The position numbers and the translations under genes are program-made. A DNA stretch of 52,782 nucleotides, from positions 1 through 52,782 of IMG/VR virus record IMGVR_UViG_3300025674_000059; one strand, given 5' to 3'. Positions 31,614 to 37,411 of this stretch are shown piece by piece. The notes under the pieces were generated by a model. That model worked only from the letters and a program-made list of their open reading frames with translations, searched no databases and was not told the origin of the DNA. How positions within the stretch are numbered: position 1 is the stretch's first letter; every line of letters starts with the position of its first letter. The stretch comes from a virus.

Positions 31614-32095
31614 GCAGATACCAAGTCAATGTTATCGACCAAACCGTGCATAGGATGTGGATCGAGGATGGGCGAGGCGACTATGTCTGCGCCAAGGGCG
31701 GGTTCGAGATCGGTACATACCCGACACTGGACGAGGCCAAGAAAGCCATCGACGAATACTTTGGCTACGAGCTGCAACCAGATGACTATCAAGACGCCTA
31801 CATCAACGCGAATCGGATCGAAGACGAGAACGGATACGAAGACCCCGATGGCGACTACATCGTCGACTACTTCCTGTGCATCGACAAGATCGACCGCGTG
31901 TCGTTCAAGGAAATGGGAGAAACAAACGACAGGCTTTTGAATATAGTCCTCGAAGTACGCCGTAGACTTGCCGATGAGGAAGACTACGACGAATATCTCG
32001 CACCCGAGCTGAGAGCACTGCTAGGGTTTCTGGTAGATACTTACCAAACTCACCCAGAGCTTAAAACGTATAAGGTGGTCGAGGAATCGCGTTAG
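31610..32095 (+). CDS. Acidic protein of deviating base composition
   Basis: The start is ATG 31610 (ATGA overlap, GAGGA upstream), not the longer frame from 31583; 161 residues. The first 105 codons strongly prefer C or G in third position, unlike the A/T-ending codons of the neighbours. From about base 31925 usage returns toward the local style. The protein is acidic, with YFGYELQPDDYQDAYINAN; function unknown. The composition break suggests recent acquisition of the first part or the whole gene. Confidence 0.6.
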   Translation: MSRYQVNVIDQTVHRMWIEDGRGDYVCAKGGFEIGTYPTLDEAKKAIDEYFGYELQPDDYQDAYINANRIEDENGYEDPDGDYIVDYFLCIDKIDRVSFKEMGETNDRLLNIVLEVRRRLADEEDYDEYLAPELRALLGFLVDTYQTHPELKTYKVVEESR

Positions 32096-32132
32096 TGCTT
32101 TACTTTCGCGTTAGTCGTAAGTACCTTATATA
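32095..32132 (+). promoter_or_regulatory. TTTACT-N22-TATATA promoter-like element
   Basis: GTGCTTTACTTTCG with TTTACT at 32099-32104 and TATATA at 32127-32132, exactly 22 bases apart. AAGTACCTTATATATA is shared with the copy at 33622. Confidence 0.75.
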
Positions 32133-32134
32133 TA

Positions 32135-32154
32135 CCGCGCCCTAACCGGCGCGG
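32135..32154 (+). promoter_or_regulatory. GC-rich leader hairpin
   Basis: CCGCGCC (32135-32141), loop CTAACC, GGCGCGG (32148-32154), starting 2 bases after the TATATA box. TTAGAAAG and AAGGAG follow. Confidence 0.65.
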
Positions 32155-32182
32155 ATAACTTAGAAAGAAGAAGGAGACAGAT

Positions 32183-32656
32183 ATGTCATTATCACAGAGA
32201 GATGTGCAAGATGTGCTACAAGAGTATATCGAGCACCACCACGGCCTTAGCCACGAGATTGCTTACCATTTAGTAAAAGCAGCCGAGGCTTGCGCCACTG
32301 AAGTCGCGATACGCGCCGACTTATTCCCCAAAGACGCTTCACTTGATTTCCCAGAGGTTATTAGCCTCGCCCGATTTTATAGTCAGATCGACCCGCTTAG
32401 GAAAACGATCTTCGACGAAGAAAGCAGGGCAGGTCGAGCTTACGACGAGATAAAGTTTCGACACTTTTACCAATGGGTAGACGACAAAGCGGAAACTGAC
32501 GAGTACGGTAACGGTCGTAAGATTGCATTACGCGACGCGCTAGTCGGCACCGACGCTTACGACAGAGCGTTCCCGAGTGTCGCACCGGCACTAACTACCG
32601 TAGATGACGATTACGTCGACGAAGACCGTCATATCGCGGATTACGCAGATGCCTAA
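32183..32656 (+). CDS. 157-residue acidic protein, unknown
   Basis: A helical, acidic protein with a His/Glu-rich start (EYIEHHHGLSHEIAYHLVKAA) and a C-terminal DDDYVDEDRHIADYADA. Possibly metal-binding, but no family is recognised. It has its own promoter-like element, leader hairpin and AAGGAG site. It overlaps the next gene by 8 bases. Confidence 0.55.
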   Translation: MSLSQRDVQDVLQEYIEHHHGLSHEIAYHLVKAAEACATEVAIRADLFPKDASLDFPEVISLARFYSQIDPLRKTIFDEESRAGRAYDEIKFRHFYQWVDDKAETDEYGNGRKIALRDALVGTDAYDRAFPSVAPALTTVDDDYVDEDRHIADYADA

Positions 32657-32894
32657 GCGATACAAAATGCTTCGTAACACTAAACCCAAACAGCGGCTAT
32701 TTACGCCGCTGAAACCACGGGAGCCTCGACCCGAGGCTTACCGTGAAATTAATTACCCATCTCGACCCGCGACTATGGATTGTACTAGCCGCCGTGACGA
32801 TCGCCCAGTAACAAAAGCGACGATCGCCCCAGCGTATAACAAAGGTGCGTACCAAGTGATACCCGAGTCGGATATCGAACATATAGGGAGATGA
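32649..32894 (+). CDS. Basic Arg/Pro-rich protein
   Basis: The start is taken as ATG 32649, giving 81 residues; the longer frame from 32604 lies within the previous gene. Strongly basic (PKRYKMLRNTKPKQRLFTPLKPREPRPEAYR in outline), Pro-rich and probably unstructured. Nothing recognised. It is coupled by overlap to the upstream gene and followed one base later by the next. Confidence 0.45.
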   Translation: MPKRYKMLRNTKPKQRLFTPLKPREPRPEAYREINYPSRPATMDCTSRRDDRPVTKATIAPAYNKGAYQVIPESDIEHIGR

Positions 32895-32895
32895 T

Positions 32896-33087
32896 ATGAC
32901 GTACCGACAACTTAAATGGCGGCTGTCGACTCTGACTGAAGAGCAACTCGATACTGAAATAACTATTCGTCAAGATAACAACGAGCTAGTACCTGCACGA
33001 TTTTGTAGTAACGCTTGGAGTGCACCGAGTATCGGTGATAGACTTAACGATGACCACCCTGTATTTTTAGTTAATTTGGAGGACTAA
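32896..33087 (+). CDS. 63-residue protein ending in the 34-bp repeat
   Basis: A short protein with a helical start (TYRQLKWRLSTLTEEQLDTE) followed by a strand-rich part ending PVFLVNLED. Its last codons and stop lie inside the first copy of a 34-bp direct repeat that also contains a ribosome site and the ATG of what follows. Not recognised. AGGGAGATGAT precedes its own ATG. Confidence 0.55.
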   Translation: MTYRQLKWRLSTLTEEQLDTEITIRQDNNELVPARFCSNAWSAPSIGDRLNDDHPVFLVNLED

Positions 33088-33096
33088 TGAGAAACG
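33063..33096 (+). repeat. 34-bp perfect direct repeat, copy 1
   Basis: Runs from ATTTTTAGTTAATTTGG to ACTAATGAGAAACG and is identical to 33383-33416, 320 bases downstream. It holds the end of one gene, GGAGG and a start codon reading MRN. After this copy the frame from ATG 33087 runs only 20 codons (stop at 33147-33149). Confidence 0.95.
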
Positions 33097-33129
33097 TATG
33101 GAATACGACCTCTGGGTTAGGAGTGAGCG

Positions 33130-33390
33130 ATGAACAAATTCACAGATGAACCTAGCTCAGCAACAACACATTTCACCAAAGATAACCCTAAGCCTGTGTT
33201 TGGATTTATACACGACAACGTTGTTGCAGATCCTCCCGAGTACAGCGATTGGTACCTTACTTTACGGGGAATACCGTACAAGATCGCTGTTTCGAAAGGA
33301 TATGAGCCGAACTGGTTCCATCGGAAAATGCAGAAGCTGTGCTTCGGTTTCACGTGGAAACAATTTGACAAACGCGGACGTCATTTTTAG
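33130..33390 (+). CDS. 86-residue basic protein inside a repeat-bounded cassette
   Basis: Aromatic and basic, with WYLTLRGIPYKIAVSKGYEPNWFHRKMQKL in outline. Unknown family. TAGGAGTGAGCG precedes the ATG. It lies wholly between two perfect 34-bp repeats, and its final codons (GRHF and stop) read into the second repeat in a different frame from the gene that originally owned that sequence. This looks like an inserted cassette or a duplication remnant. The protein is probably real, given its own ribosome site. Confidence 0.55.
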   Translation: MNKFTDEPSSATTHFTKDNPKPVFGFIHDNVVADPPEYSDWYLTLRGIPYKIAVSKGYEPNWFHRKMQKLCFGFTWKQFDKRGRHF

Positions 33391-33416
33391 TTAATTTGGA
33401 GGACTAATGAGAAACG
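33383..33416 (+). repeat. 34-bp perfect direct repeat, copy 2
   Basis: Identical to 33063-33096. Here the GGAGG and ATG serve the full-length gene at 33407. Confidence 0.95.
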
Positions 33417-33622
33417 AAACTAACGAAACGCCGCTCGACGTAGCGCGAAGCAAAGCCCTTGCAAACATGGCTTGGGATATCAAAGCGGATTACGCGGATC
33501 TTGATGAAAACACTAGCGCGTTTGACAAACAAGTGCTACGCCATCAGATTAAAGAATACGCCCGACTCGTTGACCGCTACCACCACGATAGCGACGGTAC
33601 GATTGAAAGCCTCGTCGTTTAG
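33407..33622 (+). CDS. 71-residue acidic helical protein
   Basis: Starts MRNETNETPLDVARSKALAN within the second direct repeat, using GGAGG 7 bases upstream. Helical throughout; unknown. The truncated 20-codon frame after the first repeat starts with the same MRN, so that one is probably the stump left when the cassette between the repeats was added. Its stop TAG runs into the next promoter-like element. Confidence 0.55.
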   Translation: MRNETNETPLDVARSKALANMAWDIKADYADLDENTSAFDKQVLRHQIKEYARLVDRYHHDSDGTIESLVV

Positions 33623-33659
33623 TGCTTTACTATCGGGGTACTCCTAAGTACCTTATATA
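33622..33659 (+). promoter_or_regulatory. TTTACT-N22-TATATA promoter-like element
   Basis: GTGCTTTACTATCGGGG with TTTACT at 33626-33631 and TATATA at 33654-33659, exactly 22 bases apart; shares AAGTACCTTATATATA with the copy at 32095. Confidence 0.75.
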
Positions 33660-33661
33660 TA

Positions 33662-33681
33662 GGCGCGGTATACGCCGCGCC
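33662..33681 (+). promoter_or_regulatory. GC-rich leader hairpin
   Basis: GGCGCGG (33662-33668), loop TATACG, CCGCGCC (33675-33681). The arms are swapped relative to the hairpin at 32135-32154, so structure rather than sequence is kept. Confidence 0.65.
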
Positions 33682-33710
33682 GGATTACTAAACGATAGAG
33701 AGAAGAAAGT

Positions 33711-34073
33711 ATGCAAGACTTACGATTAGAAGAATTTACCGTTAACCATATTATGACCGAAGGTTATCTGACGGAGTTACGGTTAAGCCCCGAGTTAGTA
33801 GGATTACTAGCTAAAGCTACGCGAAACGAAGAAATGGATATCGACTCGGAGCTGAGCAACATAGGTTTAGACTTAGACGACGATATACAACATTGGGAAA
33901 TGCCGGAGGACAGCGAGTATATACCCGTGACCCAATGGTGCCCCGACGAGGAAGCGAGCGAGCCTAGCATATGGTCGATATTTATGTACAAAGACCCCGC
34001 TACGAATAGTATGCGAATGACGGGTTGGATGTGCGACAGCCATTGTAACAATTATATACGAAAGATTGTTTAA
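33711..34073 (+). CDS. Acidic protein, unknown
   Basis: A 120-residue, acidic protein with a Trp/Met-rich second half (SIWSIFMYKDPATNSMRMTGWMCDSHCNN). The C-x3-C-type CDSHC is a possible partial metal site. Nothing recognised. It heads a unit of three genes that ends at the strong terminator at 34761, with a promoter-like element and hairpin before it and a GNRA hairpin after it. Confidence 0.5.
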   Translation: MQDLRLEEFTVNHIMTEGYLTELRLSPELVGLLAKATRNEEMDIDSELSNIGLDLDDDIQHWEMPEDSEYIPVTQWCPDEEASEPSIWSIFMYKDPATNSMRMTGWMCDSHCNNYIRKIV

Positions 34074-34080
34074 TTAACCC

Positions 34081-34098
34081 GCGCCCCGAAAGGGGCGC
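34081..34098 (+). terminator. GAAA-loop hairpin between genes
   Basis: GCGCCCC (34081-34087), GAAA, GGGGCGC (34092-34098): a 7-pair GC stem with a GNRA tetraloop. No T run follows; TAGAAAGGAG and the next gene come right after. It is more likely an mRNA-stabilising or cleavage hairpin than a full terminator. Confidence 0.55.
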
Positions 34099-34126
34099 AT
34101 TACTTTACGATAGAAAGGAGAAAGGT

Positions 34127-34453
34127 ATGACGCCATTAACGAAAGAAATTGTTGAGACCGATTGGTCAAACATGTACCGACAGTTACACGAACATTTCTA
34201 TACCGACAGGATAGATAAGTCGCAAACATTTCCACAGTGGTTAGAGGACAACGTAAAGATCGAATACTTCACCCCAGCAATGTTGGTTAGGACGGGCGAG
34301 CCTGATGAATCAGAGCCACAAAAAGCGATATATTACGCCGTACTTAAAGACGGTGATAATTGTTCGATTGACGAGTGCGACTGGTTAGACCCACTAAATC
34401 ACTTGAACCATGATGATTGGGAACGCCGCGAAACAGACTTAGACCACTTTTAA
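34127..34453 (+). CDS. Acidic protein, unknown
   Basis: A 108-residue, acidic protein with many aromatic residues (IKEYFTPAML-like and KAIYYAVLKDGDN segments). Not recognised. ATAGAAAGGAGAAAGGT before the ATG matches the leader style of the promoter-linked genes, though no TTTACT-N22 box is present here, only a GC hairpin. The next gene follows after 9 bases. Confidence 0.5.
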   Translation: MTPLTKEIVETDWSNMYRQLHEHFYTDRIDKSQTFPQWLEDNVKIEYFTPAMLVRTGEPDESEPQKAIYYAVLKDGDNCSIDECDWLDPLNHLNHDDWERRETDLDHF

Positions 34454-34462
34454 GGAACAGAT

Positions 34463-34741
34463 ATGGAACCAAGAAATACAATCGCCGAGATGGACTTGAG
34501 CAACCTGACCGACGAGCAAATTGAAGTGATGACCAAACTGGCACGGTTTGCTGAAGATGGATTTGATCTTTCAGCAGAAAGAACGCCTAACCACAAAATG
34601 CGGGTTTTCCGAGAAAAGCAAGCAGGACAGTGCATGGTTCTTCGCCATCGACTACGTCAAGAAAAAGAAAACCGCAGTGAATTGTGGAACCCAGTGCGCG
34701 ATGCAGACCGAATAAACATCGACGGGCTGATTCGTTTTTAA
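34463..34741 (+). CDS. Basic helical protein, last gene of the early block
   Basis: A 92-residue, helical protein with LTDEQIEVMTKLARFAEDGFDLS and a basic C-terminal half (MRVFREKQAGQCMVLRHRLRQEK in outline). Unknown. AAGGAACAGAT precedes the ATG. It is followed after 20 bases by a textbook terminator, so it closes the rightward early transcripts. Confidence 0.5.
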   Translation: MEPRNTIAEMDLSNLTDEQIEVMTKLARFAEDGFDLSAERTPNHKMRVFREKQAGQCMVLRHRLRQEKENRSELWNPVRDADRINIDGLIRF

Positions 34742-34760
34742 CAAAACCGCGATTTGATTA

Positions 34761-34784
34761 AGCCCGCCTCGAGCGGGCTTTTTT
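34761..34784 (+). terminator. Rho-independent terminator
   Basis: AGCCCGC (34761-34767), loop CTCGA, GCGGGCT (34773-34779), then TTTTTT. This is the clearest intrinsic terminator in the window, and separates early accessory genes from the packaging region. Confidence 0.9.
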
Positions 34785-34873
34785 GTGCCTATTAGAATGA
34801 CCCGAGATATTGCGTATATTGTCTATTTAGAAAAAAAACTTTTTTTATTTTTTTCAACTAAAACGACTAATAA

Positions 34874-34891
34874 AGTAATAGAAGTAATAGA
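34874..34891 (+). repeat. AGTAATAGAAGTAATAGA repeat, copy 2
   Basis: Identical on the opposite strand to 15843-15860. It contains two TAATAGA heptamers 9 bases apart; a third AGTAATAGAAA is at 34949-34959. Confidence 0.8.
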
Positions 34892-35022
34892 AAAGTGAAA
34901 GAAGCCTCTAGATACAAGGGATGGGGGCCGTGATGAGTGTGACGAGAAAGTAATAGAAATCGTATAGGTTATTGAAACGAGAACAGTGAATAGTAGTGAG
35001 AGGCCATGAGGGAAATTTTTAC

Positions 35023-35054
35023 TTTTTATAAATTATTTTATTTTCTAAGATATA
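35023..35054 (+). promoter_or_regulatory. Shared AT-rich block upstream of terS
   Basis: TTTTTATAAATTATTTTATT and the following TTCTAAGATATAG match bases about 15884-15912 with two substitutions and a three-base insertion. It ends 33 bases before the small terminase ATG. The matching copy lies 76 bases before the first early gene. Confidence 0.5.
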
Positions 35055-35087
35055 GTTCTACACGCTTACGACCCTCGGAAACACTGC

Positions 35088-35672
35088 ATGAAAGAACTAC
35101 AGTACACTCCCCTGACACCTGCCGATGACGGAAACGGGTACATCGACGCCGATGGTAAGAGATGGCAACCGCTAAATCCGAAACAAAAGAAGTTCGCTCG
35201 AGAGTATCTGAAAGGCCAAAACGCTACCGAAGCAGCGGTAAAAGCAGGCTACACGAAGAATCGGGCCGCAGCCAAACGACAAGGCAGCGTCTTACTCAAC
35301 CACAACCCACTTTTGCGAAATTACCTTATAGACCAAGAAATCAAGGAGGCAGAGAGGGATAGAGTTTCTATGGAGGGCCACCTCTCCGCGCTTCACGACT
35401 TGCGTGAGGAGGCACGGGAGTCGGGGCAGATTAACGCAGCGATCACGGCAGAGATACACCGAGGGAAGGTCGGGGGGCTTTACATCGATCGACGCGAGGT
35501 ACTGACCGCGAAGATCGATTCACTATCCAAGGATCAGCTGATCGATCGACTTGGAGAGCTTATCACGAAGCGCGTACCGCAAACGATCGAGGGAGAGATT
35601 ACGAATCGGATCGGATCGACAGACGGATCGACAGATCGATCGACTGTATTAATTGAGCGAGGGAGCGATTGA
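35088..35672 (+). CDS. terS: Terminase small subunit
   Basis: A 194-residue DNA-recognition subunit of the packaging motor. LNPKQKKFAREYLKGQ (29-44), then NATEAAVKAGYTK and AKRQGSVLLNHNPLLRNYL, is the N-terminal HTH of the Terminase_2 family. A helical oligomerisation part follows, and a low-complexity C-terminus (TDGSTDRSTVL) is encoded by GATCGA-type repeats. No good ribosome site precedes ATG 35088. The partner large subunit is about 4 kb away, with an inverted gene and several virion genes between them. The repeat-dense 3' end is the natural place to look for the packaging site. Confidence 0.85.
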   Translation: MKELQYTPLTPADDGNGYIDADGKRWQPLNPKQKKFAREYLKGQNATEAAVKAGYTKNRAAAKRQGSVLLNHNPLLRNYLIDQEIKEAERDRVSMEGHLSALHDLREEARESGQINAAITAEIHRGKVGGLYIDRREVLTAKIDSLSKDQLIDRLGELITKRVPQTIEGEITNRIGSTDGSTDRSTVLIERGSD

Positions 35673-35722
35673 CCCACCCACCCACCACGTTTGATCGATC
35701 GACGGATCGATCGATCGACTAT
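35483..35722. repeat. GATC-saturated repeat field
   Basis: I count 16 GATC tetramers in about 240 bases, many as GATCGATCGAC or GGATCGACAGA, with related GATTGAC units before and after. About one would be expected by chance. The field covers the 3' third of terS and about 50 bases beyond. Confidence 0.9.
35672..35689. repeat. C-rich 18-mer, copy 1
   Basis: ACCCACCCACCCACCACG, identical at 35748-35765 and nearly so at 36419-36436. The complementary strand is a GGTGGGTGGGTGGG run that could form a G-quadruplex. Confidence 0.85.
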
Positions 35723-35747
35723 AAAAAGATTGACGGAGCGCGAGCGC

Positions 35748-35765
35748 ACCCACCCACCCACCACG
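35748..35765. repeat. C-rich 18-mer, copy 2
   Basis: Perfect copy of 35672-35689, 76 bases downstream; the flanking sequences are GATYGAC-like in both cases. Confidence 0.85.
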
Positions 35766-35820
35766 ATTCATTGACGGCGAGCGAAAGACGGATTGAGCGA
35801 TTGACCGAAAGCGTTGGTCA

Positions 35821-35845
35821 TAAAAAAGGGAGCCGAGTGGCTCCC
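35821..35845 (-). terminator. Leftward rho-independent terminator
   Basis: GGGAGCC (35828-35834), loop GAGT, GGCTCCC (35839-35845); the A run 35822-35827 reads as TTTTTT after the stem on the minus strand. It ends the leftward gene at 35865-36197. A second palindrome, GATCCTTC/GAAGGATC (about 35858-35878), covers that gene's stop. Confidence 0.85.
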
Positions 35846-35864
35846 TTCGTGGGTAGCGATCCTT

Positions 35865-36197
35865 CTATTCGAAGGATCCTAGTTTGACGACACCGGTCTG
35901 ACCTTTCCACTCTTTGCGACCTTCGATCTGCATTTTGTAGTGGGTCATGACGACCGCCGCGTCTTGCTGGTATCCCCAGTCGGATAGCGCGTCGACGATA
36001 TCTTGAATCGCGACCATTCGGTGCGCGTCTCCGGCCAGCGCGTAATACGCGGTGATGATCTTGATCATCTGCTTGGGAAGTCGCACGCCAGACGGAACGC
36101 TGTCGAACATTACTGATCCGCTGGTAGACTTACCAGTGCCGACCATAGTGGGAAGCTCCATTGGAGCTGCTGCTTGCTTTGTAGCTGAGTTAGCCAT
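35865..36197 (-). CDS. Inverted early-type gene between the terminase genes
   Basis: A 110-residue, Ala/Met-rich N-terminus followed by a helical domain (RLPKQMIKIITAYYALAGDAHRMVAIQDIVDALSDWGYQQ) and a beta end. Not recognised. Its leader on the minus strand carries AGAAAGGA and CTAGAAAG and a copy of the TTTACT promoter-like element, so it is regulated like the early genes, and it has its own terminator. It is the only leftward gene in the right half of the window. Confidence 0.7.
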   Translation of the reverse strand: MANSATKQAAAPMELPTMVGTGKSTSGSVMFDSVPSGVRLPKQMIKIITAYYALAGDAHRMVAIQDIVDALSDWGYQQDAAVVMTHYKMQIEGRKEWKGQTGVVKLGSFE

Positions 36198-36251
36198 AGT
36201 GTTTTCCTTTCTACTTTCTAGTGTATGTGGCCACGCTACCGCCCGACCACA

Positions 36252-36287
36252 GACGTATCCTCGCCTATACGCCTGCTAAAGTAAAGC
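36252..36287 (-). promoter_or_regulatory. TTTACT-N22-TACGTC element on the minus strand
   Basis: On the minus strand, CGCTTTACTTTAG has TTTACT at 36285-36280, then 22 bases to TACGTC (36257-36252). The TA box is weaker than in the other copies. CTAGAAAGTAGAAAGGA precedes the gene's start, as in the forward units. Confidence 0.55.
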
Positions 36288-36606
36288 GAAAACGACCTAC
36301 CAATTTGCTATATAGCCACGCCTGCTTATAACCTTTCCGCGCTAACGGTTCGGCTTAGGGGCGCGACTTAGCGGATCCGTCTGAGAGACCCCCCATACCC
36401 CCAAAAGTGCCGCAAGGCACCCGCCCACCCACCACTACCTAGTTCCCGACTCTTTTTCCGAGATACTTTTGCTTTAGGTTCCCTATTCAAAAATTTTGCA
36501 CATTTGTATTTTTCGATGGGTCAAAATTTTTCGCGAAAATTTTTTAGGGGTAGCGAGAGTAGTGATTAGGGGGTTACGATTCGGCTATCTTTGATGAGGT
36601 TACGTT
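36288..36606. other. Late-promoter gap with C-rich and palindromic sites
   Basis: About 320 bases, no gene. It holds a GTGCC-GCAA-GGCAC hairpin (36407-36420, GNRA loop). Then comes the third C-rich 18-mer (36419-36436), next an AT-rich stretch with TTTTTCGCGAAAA (near 36528-36541) flanked by A/T runs. CCCCCCATACCCCC lies near 36389-36402. Probably the late promoter region for the rightward structural genes, but no clear -35/-10 pair stands out. Confidence 0.5.
36419..36436. repeat. C-rich 18-mer, copy 3
   Basis: ACCCGCCCACCCACCACT, matching the two copies near terS except at position 5 and the last base. It overlaps the end of a GCAA-loop hairpin. Confidence 0.7.
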
Positions 36607-37122
36607 ATGTACGGTCAGTCTCCATATGGTTCTCCGATGAATCGCGGCATGTTTATGGATCCGCAGATGAGGATGATGTTACAAATGCGCGATCAGATGA
36701 GGGCGCAATACGCTCCGCAGCCTACGGAGATGCCACAACAAGTAACAAATCATCGTGCGCATCTTGAAAATATGCAGAGGCCGTTACCGGCGTTATTAGA
36801 TAATGCGGAACTTGTAGACAGACGAGCGTCATTAGGTAATCAGGTGCCAATGCCGCAGGAGCAGACTACGGAACAAACGCTTGAGGAATTGCAGAGTAAT
36901 ATTCTGCAGATGCAGCAACAGCAGCAGCGGTTATCTGAGCATTTAGGTGCTGGTTCTGGTATGTTGAGGCAGTTGCAGCAGCCCCAACAAGGGTTAGGTG
37001 GATTACTACGGCAGTACGGCAGAACAGGTTCTGATGGGTCTGCTAGAATGTCTAATCAAGGGCCGGATTCTATGAGATTACAAGCATTTCCTGTTGCACA
37101 GGGGAACCCGTTCGGTGGCTGA
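36607..37122 (+). CDS. Gln/Met-rich virion-associated protein
   Basis: A 171-residue protein, low complexity: Met, Gln, Arg and Pro dominate (PQMRMMLQMRDQMRAQYAPQ), with a Gln-rich helix in the middle (about 98-115). It ends NPFGG. Not recognised. First gene of the late rightward block, with GAGGTTACGTT before the ATG. It overlaps the next gene by 8 bases. Confidence 0.55.
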   Translation: MYGQSPYGSPMNRGMFMDPQMRMMLQMRDQMRAQYAPQPTEMPQQVTNHRAHLENMQRPLPALLDNAELVDRRASLGNQVPMPQEQTTEQTLEELQSNILQMQQQQQRLSEHLGAGSGMLRQLQQPQQGLGGLLRQYGRTGSDGSARMSNQGPDSMRLQAFPVAQGNPFGG

Positions 37123-37411
37123 GAAAAAGAAAAAAGATTCTCGTTTAGAGCGAGCAGGGGTTAGTGGGTATAATAAACCTAAGCGTACCCCGTCTCATCC
37201 TAAAAAATCGCATATCGTTGTTGCTAAGGAAGGCGATAAGGTCAAGACGATTCGTTTTGGGCAGCAGGGCGTAAAAACTGCGGGTAAACCTAAAGCGGGT
37301 GAGTCGGCGAAGCAAAAGGCGCGGCGTAAGAGTTTTAAAGCACGTCACGGAAAGAATATCAAAAAGGGCAAGATGAGCGCAGCTTATTGGGCCGATAAGG
37401 TGAAATGGTAA
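37115..37411 (+). CDS. Small basic conserved phage protein
   Basis: The start is GTG 37115, after AGGGGAA at 37100-37106; the ATG at 37094 lacks a ribosome site. About 98 residues, very basic. It contains ERAGVSGYNKPKRTPSHPKKSH in outline and ends KARHGKNIKKGKMSAAYWADKVKW, a sequence pattern I recall as strongly conserved in marine phages but without a known role. The charge suggests DNA or RNA binding, and the position beside terminase and portal genes suggests a head or packaging function. Confidence 0.7.
   Translation: MAEKKKKDSRLERAGVSGYNKPKRTPSHPKKSHIVVAKEGDKVKTIRFGQQGVKTAGKPKAGESAKQKARRKSFKARHGKNIKKGKMSAAYWADKVKW

Larger units (their letters stand above)
34785..35087. other. AT-rich regulatory gap before the small terminase
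   Basis: About 300 bases with no gene. It holds three direct AGTAATAGA copies (34874, 34883 and 34949), a CTATTAG at 34789-34795, and runs of A and T near 34840-34855. The block TTTTTATAAA-TT-ATTTTATTTT (35023-35044), followed by AAGATATAG, matches the block in the 15687-15987 gap with two mismatches and a 3-base gap. Likely a late promoter region; an origin or operator is possible. Confidence 0.6.

Noticed and set aside
33087-33149. 20-codon frame after the first 34-bp repeat
   Set aside because: Interpreted as the truncated stump of the MRN-start gene after cassette insertion, not a functional gene, though it may still be translated.
35669-35887. 72-codon frame over the GATC and C-rich repeats
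   Set aside because: Translation of repeats (Thr-His-Pro-Pro and Asp-Arg-Ser units) from a TTG with no ribosome site; it runs through a terminator and into an opposing gene.
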